The notes under the pieces: model-generated
Seen by the model: only the letters and a program-made list of their open reading frames with translations
Databases searched by the model: none
Told to the model about the DNA's origin: nothing
In this document: positions 1-8,144 of the stretch, piece by piece
How positions within the stretch are numbered: position 1 is the stretch's first letter
Layout of the letters: every line of letters starts with the position of its first letter
Origin: Pseudomonas sp. LRP2-20
GTDB taxonomy: Bacteria > Pseudomonadota > Gammaproteobacteria > Pseudomonadales > Pseudomonadaceae
Length of the DNA stretch: 64,000 nucleotides
Assembly: GCF_024349685.1 (NCBI RefSeq)
Contig: NZ_AP025944.1
Span: 1,184,001-1,248,000 of the forward strand
Direction: 5' to 3'
Position numbers and translations under genes: made by a program

Positions 1-13
1 TAAGTTCTTATTG

Positions 14-670
14 CTACCTCAAACAGCTCGTTTTGGCGTGTTTGAAAGCAATGGACAAGGCGGACCGTTTAGACCTCACAGGAGCGGTTTGCCCGAGTTG
101 GTCGAGCCCTTGTTCCAAGTCGGGCAAGTACAGGGGGGGGCCCAGTACGCCGGGGAAGGCGCCGCTCAGCGACAGAGGCAATGCTGGGCCGGCGAGCTCG
201 ATGGTTTCGACGAAGCCTTCGACGATGACGATGTCCAGTGGTGCACCAGCCTGAGGTTGCTGGCGCAGATAGGGACGGCTGGTTGGAAAGCCTGCGCTGA
301 CATACAGCTGGGTGATGCTTCTGAGCAGGCTGTTGATGTCATCGATGCCCATGCAGGGCAGTGCCCGGTCGCGCAGAGAGTGCTCAAGCGCCTGATCCGG
401 AAGTTGACGGTTACCTATGATGCGCAGGCCGGACACGGCCCAGCACTGACTGTCGAGCCTGTGGGTGGGGGCCTGCTCGCTGGCCTCGGGCAAGGTAATC
501 TGCTGCCAGCGCTTGAGCCGCTGTTGCTGCTCGAAATCCCGCAGTGACTGCTGCTGGTCGCGCAGTTGCAGGCTGGCGGGGTCCTCAGCCAGGGCGTTGG
601 GGGTGAGCAGCAGGCCCGCCAGGCACCCGGCGAGCAGACGGCTGGCGATAGGGCGGAATCGGCATGGCAT
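14..670 (-). pseudogene. ShlB/FhaC-type two-partner secretion transporter, N-terminal part only
   Basis: The protein starts with a signal peptide ending near ALAEDPA, then has a polar linker rich in Q and R and a POTRA_2-like domain (from about residue 50 to 140, with CWAVSGLRIIGN and GFPTSRPYL). This is the N-terminal third of outer-membrane transporters that export large exoproteins (TpsB family, usually about 550 residues). The beta-barrel domain is absent. Similarity ends near base 98 and the last ~25 residues look unrelated. The other two frames also close at once, so a single frameshift does not explain it. The leftmost ~90 bases are visibly poorer in GC, suggesting an insertion or rearrangement junction. 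I chose the ATG at 670 over an upstream TTG at 685 because a GGGG-containing ribosome site lies just before it. Confidence 0.7.
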
Positions 671-674
671 GAAA

Positions 675-720
675 CATCCCCGCAAGTGGCGTACGGATTA
701 CGTACTCATTTGCGGGGATG
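675..720 (-). promoter_or_regulatory. 46-base hairpin covering the ribosome site of the TpsB gene
   Basis: The two ends, catccccgcaa and ttgcggggatg, are exact complements. The inner arms add several more pairs and a GTACG/CGTAC stem around a 5-base loop, with one bulge. In the minus-strand transcript the right part of the stem contains GCGGGGATG, which is the only plausible Shine-Dalgarno for the ATG at 670. The hairpin could therefore block translation, or act as a processing or termination site behind the L,D-transpeptidase gene. There is no T run after it, so a simple intrinsic terminator is unlikely. Confidence 0.6.
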
Positions 721-831
721 CTAAAAGCCCATGCCCCCGGTTGGATGCAGTATCCAGCCTCGGCAGGGCGTAGGGAAATTATGCATTTGAAGTGTGAAAG
801 GTCCTACAAGCTCAGTCTGCTTGCAGGACTA

Positions 832-1386
832 TCAAGGACGAATCTCGATCAGCGTGCCATCGCGGACCAGGTCCCACACTTCCTGCATGTCGCGGTTGCG
901 CATGGCGATGCAGCCATCGGTCCAGTCGAGGGTGTGGAAGTACCATTCGGGGTAGTCATCGTTGATCGGCGTGCCGTGGATCATGATCATGCTGCCGGCG
1001 CTCCAGCCTTCGCGGGTGGCGCGGGCGGCGTCGCTGATGTTCGGGTAGGTGATGTGCATGGCCAGGTTGAAGCGGTCGCTTTCCTTGCGCCAGTCCAGCC
1101 AGTAAAGGCCTTCCGGGGTCTTCTTGTCGCCTTCCCGTTCCTTGGCGCCCTTGGGCTGTTTGCCCAGGGAGATGCGGTAGGTCTTCAGCGGCTCGCCGCG
1201 GCTGATCAGTTGCAGGCGCCGCTCGGACTTGATCACCAGCACCTTGTCGATCAGCGGCTGCATGGCGGCCTGGGACTGCGACTGAGCCGGCACGGGCGGT
1301 TGTGGCTTGCGAATGACGACTTCGGTGAAGGCCGCCTGGGACACCGTGGTAACGCAAAGGCAGAAAAGGGCGAACAACCAACGCAT
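832..1386 (-). CDS. L,D-transpeptidase family protein (YkuD domain)
   Basis: A 184-residue exported protein with a signal peptide ending at SQA (about residue 18) and a single YkuD domain. The catalytic signature is visible: His137 in MIMIHGTP and Cys159 in TDGCIAMRN. These enzymes form 3-3 crosslinks in peptidoglycan or attach lipoproteins to it; a few hydrolyse such bonds. There is no LysM or other wall-binding domain, so this is the small periplasmic form. It is transcribed alone or together with the broken transporter gene 146 bases downstream. Substrate cannot be read from sequence. Confidence 0.85.
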   Translation of the reverse strand: MRWLFALFCLCVTTVSQAAFTEVVIRKPQPPVPAQSQSQAAMQPLIDKVLVIKSERRLQLISRGEPLKTYRISLGKQPKGAKEREGDKKTPEGLYWLDWRKESDRFNLAMHITYPNISDAARATREGWSAGSMIMIHGTPINDDYPEWYFHTLDWTDGCIAMRNRDMQEVWDLVRDGTLIEIRP

Positions 1387-1404
1387 GAAGCAGTACCTGC
1401 GAGC

Positions 1405-1956
1405 TTAAGTGGTGGGCGAAACATTCATCGGCGGCAGGTATTCATGGCCTATCGGGTAGTGCTGCCTGATGCGGTCGCGATAATAGCATTCTAGTGTGCG
1501 AGTGACGGTGCGGAAAGCCAGCTCGCCCCACGGTATTTCGTGTTCCTCGAACAGCCGCACCTCCAGGCTTTCGACACCCACGGCGAATGCCAGGTCGGCC
1601 AGCTCGGCGCGGAAGAAAACATGCACCTGGTTGATGTGCGGCAAGTCGAACAGTTGGTAAAGGGCCATTTCCCCGACGCGGGCGCAGGCTTCCTCGACGG
1701 TTTCGCGACGGGCGGCCTGATCGAGGGTCTCGCCGTTTTCCATGAAACCGGCCGGCAGCGTCCAGAAGCCGCGGCGCGGCTCGATGGCGCGGCGGCACAG
1801 CAGCACCTGGCTGCCCCAGGTGGGCAGCACCCCGGCGACGATATTGGGGTTCTGGTAGTGGATGGTCTGGCAATACTCGCAGACGAACCGCAGGCGACTG
1901 TCGCCTTCGGGGATCCGCTGAATGACCGGCTGGCCGCACGCGCTGCAGAATTTCAT
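1405..1956 (-). CDS. Nudix hydrolase with N-terminal zinc ribbon
   Basis: The 183-residue protein begins with a four-cysteine zinc ribbon (Cys4, Cys7, Cys26, Cys29) followed by a Nudix fold. The Nudix box runs from about residue 70 (GFMENGE, then RETVEEA); the usual final glycine is replaced, which is common in this subgroup. Relatives cleave nucleoside diphosphate derivatives such as ADP-ribose, FAD or NADH; the substrate here is unknown. I chose the ATG at 1956 because AGGGAAGA precedes it well and the ribbon begins immediately; the open frame extends further upstream without family likeness. Confidence 0.85.
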   Translation of the reverse strand: MKFCSACGQPVIQRIPEGDSRLRFVCEYCQTIHYQNPNIVAGVLPTWGSQVLLCRRAIEPRRGFWTLPAGFMENGETLDQAARRETVEEACARVGEMALYQLFDLPHINQVHVFFRAELADLAFAVGVESLEVRLFEEHEIPWGELAFRTVTRTLECYYRDRIRQHYPIGHEYLPPMNVSPTT

Positions 1957-2082
1957 GGTGTTCTTCCCTGTTGACCCGGTTATCTTGGCGCGCCAGGCGG
2001 GGCTGCCGCAAGCGCACGGGGCTTGGGTGCTTCGCAGCTTTGGTGCATCATGCATGGCAGGCCTTGGAAACGAGAGTGCGCA

Positions 2083-2682
2083 ATGCTGGACGAGCTACTT
2101 CGCCGTATGAGCAACCACCAACCTGCTTCACTGGAAACCGACCGACGGTTCCCCGAGGCGGCGGTACTTTTGCCCATCACCCGCAGCGAAGCGCCCGAGC
2201 TGGTTTTGACGCTGCGTGCCAAGGGGCTTTCGACCCATGGCGGCGAAGTCGCCTTTCCCGGTGGGCGCCGCGATCCGGAAGACCCGGACCTGGTGTTCAC
2301 CGCGCTGCGCGAGGCCGAGGAAGAAATCGGCCTGCCACCCGGCCTGGTGGAGGTGATCGGCCCGCTCAGCCCGCTGATCTCCCTGCACGGCCTGAAAGTG
2401 ACCCCGTTCGTCGGCTTGATCCCGGATTTCGTCGAATACCGCGCCAACGATGCCGAAATCGCGGCAGTCTTCAGCGTGCCGCTGGAATTCTTCCGCCAGG
2501 ACCCGCGTGATCACACCCACCGGATCGATTACCAGGGCCGCAGCTGGTACGTGCCCAGCTATCGCTACGGCGAGTACAAGATCTGGGGGTTGTCGGCGAT
2601 CATGATCGTCGAGCTGGTCAACCTGTTGTATGACGCCGGTATCAGCCTGCATCAACCCCCTGAGCGCTACATCGAAATCTGA
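2083..2682 (+). CDS. CoA pyrophosphatase-like Nudix hydrolase
   Basis: A 199-residue Nudix protein of the NudL/YeaB type. The box starts at residue 60 (GGRRDPE) and ends with LREAEEEIGL. The segment just before it, STHGGEVAFPGG, matches the UPF0035 extension of CoA- and acyl-CoA-cleaving members. These release 3',5'-ADP and 4'-phosphopantetheine. The gene is divergent from the zinc-ribbon Nudix gene, 126 bases apart, so both promoters must lie in that gap. The start is the ATG at 2083, preceded by GGAAACGAGAG. Confidence 0.85.
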   Translation: MLDELLRRMSNHQPASLETDRRFPEAAVLLPITRSEAPELVLTLRAKGLSTHGGEVAFPGGRRDPEDPDLVFTALREAEEEIGLPPGLVEVIGPLSPLISLHGLKVTPFVGLIPDFVEYRANDAEIAAVFSVPLEFFRQDPRDHTHRIDYQGRSWYVPSYRYGEYKIWGLSAIMIVELVNLLYDAGISLHQPPERYIEI

Positions 2683-2725
2683 GCGGGGACACCCTGCCGT
2701 CTGCGTGAACCTCTGAGGAGCGAAC

Positions 2726-3250
2726 ATGAAATACCGCCTGGGCGACCACCGGGTCGACTGCCACCCCACCAGCTGGGCCGCACCCAACGCCACCCTGATC
2801 GGCAAAGTGCGCCTGCAGGCCCGTGCCAGCGTTTGGTTCGGTGCCGTGCTGCGGGGTGACAACGAACGGATCGATATCGGCGAGGGCAGCAACGTCCAGG
2901 ACGGTACCGTGATGCACACCGACATGGGCTCGCCGCTGACCCTGGGCAAGGGCGTGACCATCGGCCACAACGCCATGCTGCATGGCTGCACGGTGGGCGA
3001 CTACAGCCTGATCGGCATCAACGCGGTCATCCTCAATGGCGCGCGCATCGGCAAGCACTGCATCATCGGCGCCAACGCGCTGATCCCCGAAGGCAAGGAA
3101 ATCCCCGACGGCTCGTTGGTGATGGGCTCGCCGGGCAAGGTGGTGCGCGAGCTGACTGAACAGCAGATGCGCATGCTCGAAGCCAGCGCCGCACACTATG
3201 TACACAATGCCGAGCGTTATTCGCGAGAACTGGTGGTTGACGATGAGTGA
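2726..3250 (+). CDS. Gamma-carbonic-anhydrase-like hexapeptide protein
   Basis: A 174-residue left-handed beta-helix protein with repeating hexapeptides such as IGEGSN, LGKGVT and IGINAV. Three histidines fit the metal site of the gamma-CA/YrdA/PaaY family: His64 (TVMHTD), His81 and His86 (GHNAMLHG). Members bind zinc or iron; some hydrate CO2, others have thioesterase or unknown roles. The gene follows the CoA-type Nudix gene by 43 bases and overlaps the DUF1289 gene, so the three are probably one operon. Confidence 0.85.
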   Translation: MKYRLGDHRVDCHPTSWAAPNATLIGKVRLQARASVWFGAVLRGDNERIDIGEGSNVQDGTVMHTDMGSPLTLGKGVTIGHNAMLHGCTVGDYSLIGINAVILNGARIGKHCIIGANALIPEGKEIPDGSLVMGSPGKVVRELTEQQMRMLEASAAHYVHNAERYSRELVVDDE

Positions 3251-3446
3251 AGTTGCAGTAGAACGGCCGGTGGCGTCGCCATGCGTGAGCATTTGCGCGC
3301 TGGACGAGCAGGATATCTGTACCGGCTGCCAGCGCACCGTGGCCGAGATCGGCCGCTGGGGGCGGATGGACAACAGTGAACGCCGGGCGGTGTTGAAGCT
3401 TTGTCATGAGCGGGCGGTGGCGGCCGGGTTGATTATTGGGCACTGA
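3243..3446 (+). CDS. DUF1289 small cysteine-motif protein
   Basis: A 67-residue protein with the DUF1289 signature: [11 protein letters not shown], then [15 protein letters not shown]. The four cysteines suggest a metal or iron-sulfur site. The family is widespread in proteobacteria, usually fused or adjacent to metabolic genes; its function is unknown to me. Its ATG overlaps the end of the gamma-CA gene by 8 bases, which indicates translational coupling. The open frame begins 45 bases earlier, inside the upstream gene, but MSEVAVERP is the sensible start. Confidence 0.8.
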   Translation: MSEVAVERPVASPCVSICALDEQDICTGCQRTVAEIGRWGRMDNSERRAVLKLCHERAVAAGLIIGH

Positions 3447-3461
3447 CCGCAAAATCAAGTA

Positions 3462-3484
3462 ATCTGTGCGGCTTGCCCACAGAT
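3462..3484 (+). promoter_or_regulatory. Hairpin just ahead of the VUT-family gene
   Basis: ATCTGTG and CACAGAT form a 7-base stem, with GGC/GCC able to pair inside the 9-base loop. It ends 8 bases before the ATG at 3493, which has no clear ribosome site, and covers the alternative GTG at 3466. A translational control element is possible. It does not fit the preQ1-I or preQ1-II riboswitch layout as I know them. Confidence 0.35.
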
Positions 3485-3492
3485 CACTCGCC

Positions 3493-3960
3493 ATGTTCTA
3501 TCTCATTGCCTATATCAGTAGCGTAGTGCTGATCAACTACGCCTTCTCCAGCGCCCCGCACCTGGACATCATCTGGTCCTGCTGGGGCGGCCTGGTGTTC
3601 ATCCTGCGCGACATGGTGCAGACCCGCTACGGCCATGGCGCGCTGATCGCCATGCTGCTGGCGCTGGTGCTGTCGTATGTCACCTCGGAGCCGGCCATTG
3701 CCCTGGCCAGCGCCACCGCGTTCTTCGTCTCCGAACTGATCGACTGGCTGGTGTTCAGCATCACCCGGCGGCCACTGCGTGACCGCCTGTGGCTGAGCTC
3801 GGCGCTGAGCATTCCGGTGGATACCTTTATCTTCTTTGGCATGATCGGCGCCCTGACGCCGGCGGTGATCGGCACCGCCATGGCCTCGAAATTCGCCGGT
3901 GTCACGGCCGTCTGGCTGGCCATGGCATTTCGTGCGCGGCGGGCCGCTGTGGCGGGCTGA
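3493..3960 (+). CDS. VUT/DUF165-family membrane protein (possible queuosine-precursor transporter)
   Basis: A 155-residue protein with about five or six membrane segments and the family-typical [23 protein letters not shown] proteins such as E. coli YhhQ carry queuosine precursors; this one is shorter than the roughly 220-residue YhhQ, as in a distinct short subgroup. The start is uncertain: an ATG at 3493 gives a clean hydrophobic N-terminus, and a GTG at 3466 adds nine polar residues. The gene lies 46 bases after the DUF1289 gene. Confidence 0.7.
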   Translation: MFYLIAYISSVVLINYAFSSAPHLDIIWSCWGGLVFILRDMVQTRYGHGALIAMLLALVLSYVTSEPAIALASATAFFVSELIDWLVFSITRRPLRDRLWLSSALSIPVDTFIFFGMIGALTPAVIGTAMASKFAGVTAVWLAMAFRARRAAVAG

Positions 3961-3988
3961 TGGTGTAGAATACCGGTCCTTTTTCAGC

Positions 3989-4014
3989 GGGCCGTGCCAA
4001 GCCTGGCACGGCCC
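3989..4014 (+). promoter_or_regulatory. Perfect 11-base inverted repeat before purT
   Basis: GGGCCGTGCCA and TGGCACGGCCC are exact complements separated by four bases, ending 22 bases before the purT ATG. A TAGAAT hexamer at 3966 could be the -10 box, which would put the repeat in the purT leader. It has no T tract after it, so termination of the preceding VUT gene is less likely than a leader hairpin or an operator. Confidence 0.5.
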
Positions 4015-4036
4015 CGGACGCCTTCGAGGACCTGAA

Positions 4037-5218
4037 ATGACCCGTATCGGAACCCCATTGTCGCCAACCGCGACCCGTGTACTGCTCTGCGGCTGTGGCG
4101 AGCTGGGCAAGGAAGTGGTGATCGAGCTGCAGCGCCTGGGCGTCGAAGTGATCGCCGTCGACCGTTACGCCAATGCCCCGGCGATGCAGGTGGCGCACCG
4201 CAGCCACGTGGTCAACATGCTCGATGGCGTTGCCCTGCGGGCGATCATCGAAGCGGAAAAGCCGCACTACATCGTTCCGGAAATCGAAGCCATCGCCACC
4301 GCCACGCTGGTCGAGCTGGAGAATGAAGGCTTCACCGTGGTGCCAACCGCCCGCGCCACCCAGCTGACCATGAACCGCGAAGGCATCCGCCGGCTGGCCG
4401 CCGAAGAGCTGGACCTGCCGACCTCGCCGTATCACTTTGCCGACACCTACGAGGACTACGCCAAAGCCGTGGCCGATGTCGGTTACCCTTGCGTGGTCAA
4501 GCCAGTGATGAGTTCTTCGGGCAAGGGCCAGAGCCTGCTGCGCAGCGATGCCGACCTGCAGAAATCGTGGGACTACGCCCAGGAAGGCGGCCGCGCCGGC
4601 AAGGGCCGGGTAATCATCGAGGGCTTCATCGACTTCGAATACGAAATCACCTTGCTGACCGTGCGCCATGTGGGCGGCACCACCTTCCTCGAGCCGGTCG
4701 GCCACCGTCAGGAGAAGGGCGACTACCAGGAATCCTGGCAGCCACAGGCCATGAGCGCGAAAGCCTTGGCCGAGTCGCAGCGCGTGGCCAAGGCGGTCAC
4801 CGATGCACTGGGTGGTCGTGGCCTGTTCGGTGTGGAGCTGTTCGTCAAAGGCGACCAGGTGTGGTTCAGCGAAGTCTCGCCGCGCCCGCATGACACTGGC
4901 CTGGTGACCCTGATTTCCCAGGACCTGTCGCAGTTCGCCCTGCATGCCCGTGCCATTCTCGGCCTGCCGATTCCGGTGGTGCGCCAGTTCGGCCCTTCGG
5001 CTTCGGCGGTGATCCTGCCGGAAGGCCAGTCGCAGCAGACCAGCTTCGCCAACCTGGGCGCTGCCCTGAGCGAGCCGGACACGGCCATCCGCCTGTTCGG
5101 CAAGCCGGAAATCAACGGCACGCGCCGCATGGGTGTGTGCCTGGCGCGTGATGAGTCGGTCGAAGCGGCGCGGGCCAAGGCGACCCGTGCTGCGCAGGCG
5201 GTCAAGGTCGAGTTCTGA
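4037..5218 (+). CDS. purT: Formate-dependent phosphoribosylglycinamide formyltransferase (GAR transformylase 2)
   Basis: A 393-residue ATP-grasp enzyme that makes formyl-GAR from GAR, formate and ATP in purine synthesis, bypassing the folate-dependent PurN. The N-terminal part has the dinucleotide-like [12 protein letters not shown]; the ATP-grasp core includes [28 protein letters not shown] and the metal-binding [14 protein letters not shown]. Length and termini match the family. The ATG at 4037 follows CGAGGACCT; a longer open frame upstream would run through the inverted repeat and is not used. Confidence 0.95.
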   Translation: MTRIGTPLSPTATRVLLCGCGELGKEVVIELQRLGVEVIAVDRYANAPAMQVAHRSHVVNMLDGVALRAIIEAEKPHYIVPEIEAIATATLVELENEGFTVVPTARATQLTMNREGIRRLAAEELDLPTSPYHFADTYEDYAKAVADVGYPCVVKPVMSSSGKGQSLLRSDADLQKSWDYAQEGGRAGKGRVIIEGFIDFEYEITLLTVRHVGGTTFLEPVGHRQEKGDYQESWQPQAMSAKALAESQRVAKAVTDALGGRGLFGVELFVKGDQVWFSEVSPRPHDTGLVTLISQDLSQFALHARAILGLPIPVVRQFGPSASAVILPEGQSQQTSFANLGAALSEPDTAIRLFGKPEINGTRRMGVCLARDESVEAARAKATRAAQAVKVEF

Positions 5219-5231
5219 TCTGAGACCGTAT

Positions 5232-5345
5232 GGGGCCGCTCTGCGGCCCTTTCGCCGGCAAGCGCGGCTCCCACAAGGGCTGTGCGATCCCTGTGGGAGC
5301 CGCGCTTGTCGTGGCGACGAACCGCGGCGATGGGCTGCACAGCAG
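5232..5345. repeat. Inverted REP pair between purT and the MFS gene
   Basis: Two opposing copies of the putida-type REP: one containing gccggcaagcgcggctccc, the other its inverted form gggagccgcgcttg. The second arm continues as tcgtggcgacgaaccgcgg, a variant arm also seen near 43895. The pair lies between convergent genes and may serve as a bidirectional transcription end. Confidence 0.75.
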
Positions 5346-5355
5346 CCCGAATGGC

Positions 5356-6654
5356 TCACAGCGCGGTATTGCGGGTCTCCTTCAGGCACAGCACGGCAAT
5401 CAGGCTGATCACCGCCGCCGCCGACACATAGCCCCCCACCCAGCTCAACCCGCCCATGCTCACCAGCTTCTGGGCAAAGAACGGTGCCGCCGAAGCCCCG
5501 ACAATGCCACCCAGGTTGTACGCCGCCGAAGCGCCGGTATAACGCACATGGGTCGGGAACAGTTCAGGCAGCAGTGCCCCCATCGGTGCAAAGGTCACTC
5601 CCATCAGGAACAACTCGATGGCCAGGAACAGTGCCACGCCTGTGGTCGACCCTGAGGTCAGCAATGGCTCCATGGTGAAGCCCGAAGCCACCGCCAGCAG
5701 GCCGCCGACAATCAGCACCGGTTTGCGCCCGTAACGGTCGCTGAGCCAGGCCGACAGCGGTGTGGCCAGGGCCATGAAGACCACGGCGAAGCACAGCAGG
5801 CCGAGGAAGGTCTCGCGGCTGTAGCCCAGGGTGGTCACGCCGTAGCTCAGCGAGAATACCGTCGAGATATAGAACAGCGCATAGCACACCACCATGGCGG
5901 CTGCGCCCAGCAGGGTCGGCAGCCAGTACTTGGCGAACAGGTCGACCACCGGCAGCTTCACCCGCTCGTGGCGCGCTACTGCCTTGGCGAACACCGGGCT
6001 TTCTTCAAGCTTCAGGCGCACATACAGCCCCACCATCACCAATGCGGCACTGAGCAGGAACGGAATGCGCCAGCCCCAGTCGCGGAACTGTTCATCACTG
6101 AGCAGCATGGCCAAGGTCAGGAACAGGCCGTTGGCAGCAAGGAAGCCGATCGAAGGGCCAAGTTGCGGGAACATGCCGAACCACGCACGTTTGCCTTCTG
6201 GTGCGTTCTCGGTGGCCAGCAGTGCTGCGCCGCCCCATTCACCACCCAGGCCCAGGCCTTGGCCGAAGCGCAGCAGGCAGAGCAGGACCGGTGCCCATAC
6301 ACCGATGCTGTCATAGCCCGGCAGCACACCGATCAGCGTGGTGGACACGCCCATCAGCAGCAGCGAAGCGACCAGTGTCGACTTGCGCCCGATGCGGTCA
6401 CCGAAATGGCCGAACAGTGCCGAGCCCAGCGGGCGAGCGAGGAAGGCAATGCCGAAGGTGATGAACGCCGCGAGCATCTGCGCAGTGCCCGACCCGGACG
6501 GGAAGAACACCGGGCCGATCACCAGCGCGGCAGCGGTGGCATAGACGTAGAAATCGTAGAACTCGATGGCCGTGCCGATGAAGCTGGCGGTGGCAACCCG
6601 TGCAGGCGAGTTGACCGGCGCGGCAGGCGCTTGGGCATAGGTGCTGGTGGTCAT
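5356..6654 (-). CDS. MFS transporter of the metabolite:H+ symporter (MHS) type
   Basis: A 432-residue protein with 12 predicted membrane segments. Features of the MHS group (ShiA, ProP, KgtP) are clear: SFIGTAIEFYDFYVYATAAA in helix 1, the loop 2-3 motif GHFGDRIGRK and LRFGQGLGLGGEWGGAALL. It probably takes up an organic acid or similar compound with protons; the substrate is not readable. The ATG at 6654 gives the normal short cytoplasmic N-terminus and follows AGGGACC. It stands alone, convergent with purT. Confidence 0.85.
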   Translation of the reverse strand: MTTSTYAQAPAAPVNSPARVATASFIGTAIEFYDFYVYATAAALVIGPVFFPSGSGTAQMLAAFITFGIAFLARPLGSALFGHFGDRIGRKSTLVASLLLMGVSTTLIGVLPGYDSIGVWAPVLLCLLRFGQGLGLGGEWGGAALLATENAPEGKRAWFGMFPQLGPSIGFLAANGLFLTLAMLLSDEQFRDWGWRIPFLLSAALVMVGLYVRLKLEESPVFAKAVARHERVKLPVVDLFAKYWLPTLLGAAAMVVCYALFYISTVFSLSYGVTTLGYSRETFLGLLCFAVVFMALATPLSAWLSDRYGRKPVLIVGGLLAVASGFTMEPLLTSGSTTGVALFLAIELFLMGVTFAPMGALLPELFPTHVRYTGASAAYNLGGIVGASAAPFFAQKLVSMGGLSWVGGYVSAAAVISLIAVLCLKETRNTAL

Positions 6655-6929
6655 TAAGTAGGTCCCTGACAGTCTGGTCCGCTCCATGGGCTTTGTCTGC
6701 GCTGTGTGCATGGGTCGAAGGCAGGCACAGCTTGGCGGACGCCGGAGCGTATTGTTGTTGTGTTCGCGCGACTGACGATTGGCCCGAGGAGGGTAGGGGC
6801 GGGAGCGGGCACTGTTCGGGGTATTGAAGCAGGACCGCGGGGCGTGTCAGTGGAGCGGACTGGCCGTGTGGCGCCGGGTGCGGGTAGCAGGCGGAACGGC
6901 GGGGCTGGGTAAGCGTGACCCGAGTATAG

Positions 6930-8135
6930 CTATCGGGTCACGGTCCACACCAGTACCTTGCTGGCGCAATTGTCCTCTGTTTCGAGGATTTCCAGGCGAT
7001 AGCGGCCGATCTTCAGGCAAACAGCGCTTTCCGGAATGCTCTCGAGGGCTTCGGTGACCAGCCCGTTGAGGGTTTTCGGGCCGCCGTCGCAAGGCAGGTG
7101 CCAGCCCAGGGTGCGGTTGATCTCGCGCAGCGAGGCGGTGCCTTCGATGACGAAGGTGCCATCGGGCTTCGGGTGCACGTGCGGGTTGTCGAGGCTCTGT
7201 TCGTCCTCGAATTCACCGACGATCTCCTCGAGGATGTCCTCCAGGGTGACGATGCCCAGCACCTCGCCATACTCGTCCACCACCACACCCAGGCGCCGCT
7301 GCTGCTTGTGGAAGTTCAGCAGTTGCATCTGCAGGGGCGTGCTTTCCGGTACGAAGTACGGTTCGTAGCAGGCGCCCAGCAGTTGCTCCAGGGTCAGCTC
7401 GGCCTTGGGCAGCAAGTGGCTGATGAGCTTGGTGTTGAGGATCGCTTCGACCTGGTTGATGTCGTTGTGGTACACCGGCAGGCGCGTGTGGCGGCTGACG
7501 ATCAACTGCTCGATGATGTGCGCGATAGGCTCGTCAAGATTGATGCCATCGACTTCGTTGCGCGGCACCAGGATGTCATTGACGGTGATCTTGTCCAGCG
7601 ACTGCAGGCCGTCCAGCAGGCCGTGGCGCGGTGCCTCGTGCTCGTCGTCTTCGTCGAAGTCGTCAGCTTCCTGCGGGTGCAGGGCCACCGCCGTGGGCTG
7701 CACGCGAAACGGCCGCAGCATCAGCTTGGCGATGCCGTCGAACAGGCAGGCCAAGGGTTGCAGCAGGGCCAGGGGAAATGGCCGCAGGCTCAGGCCCAGG
7801 CTGATGAAGGCCTGCGGATTGCGCCGAGCCAGGCGCCGCGGCAGGAACTCGGCGAACACCAGCAGTATTGCCACGGCGGCCAGGCCAGCCAGCCAGAAGC
7901 CGTGCTCGCCGCTCTGGCGTTGGCCGATCAGGCAAGCCAGGCCCAGCACCAGCAGCTTGCCCAGGCTGGCGCACAGCACCAGGGCTTGTGCCGGCAGCAG
8001 CGGCTGGCCGTCATCGCCATTGCGCAGCGAGCCGTTGAGCAGCAGGCGGGCGGCGTCCACGGCGGTGAACAACGCCGACCACAGTAGCGCCAGTGCCAGA
8101 ATGCCGAGTAGCGGTGCGTACGGCAGGGTGTCCAT
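6930..8135 (-). CDS. HlyC/CorC-family CBS-domain membrane protein
   Basis: A 401-residue protein with an N-terminal DUF21/CNNM-like membrane region (about residues 1-140), an acidic linker (DDFDEDDEHEA), a CBS pair (about 180-300, including LVPRNEVDGI and GIVTLEDILEEIVGEFEDE) and a C-terminal CorC_HlyC domain (about 315-395). Relatives are linked to Mg2+ or Co2+ efflux; E. coli YfjD sits in the same place next to ffh. It follows the CcsA-like gene by nine bases, so the two form an operon. The membrane part is less typical than in CNNM proteins, and the transport role is inferred. Confidence 0.85.
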   Translation of the reverse strand: MDTLPYAPLLGILALALLWSALFTAVDAARLLLNGSLRNGDDGQPLLPAQALVLCASLGKLLVLGLACLIGQRQSGEHGFWLAGLAAVAILLVFAEFLPRRLARRNPQAFISLGLSLRPFPLALLQPLACLFDGIAKLMLRPFRVQPTAVALHPQEADDFDEDDEHEAPRHGLLDGLQSLDKITVNDILVPRNEVDGINLDEPIAHIIEQLIVSRHTRLPVYHNDINQVEAILNTKLISHLLPKAELTLEQLLGACYEPYFVPESTPLQMQLLNFHKQQRRLGVVVDEYGEVLGIVTLEDILEEIVGEFEDEQSLDNPHVHPKPDGTFVIEGTASLREINRTLGWHLPCDGGPKTLNGLVTEALESIPESAVCLKIGRYRLEILETEDNCASKVLVWTVTR

Positions 8136-8144
8136 GGGCGGCCG

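Noticed and set aside
3446..3493. preQ1 riboswitch before the VUT gene
   Set aside because: The stem lacks the A-rich tail and loop pattern of class I and the larger layout of class II; kept only as an unnamed hairpin.
3961..4036. ZTP (pfl) riboswitch before purT
   Set aside because: The conserved core sequences of that class are not present; only a simple palindrome is visible.
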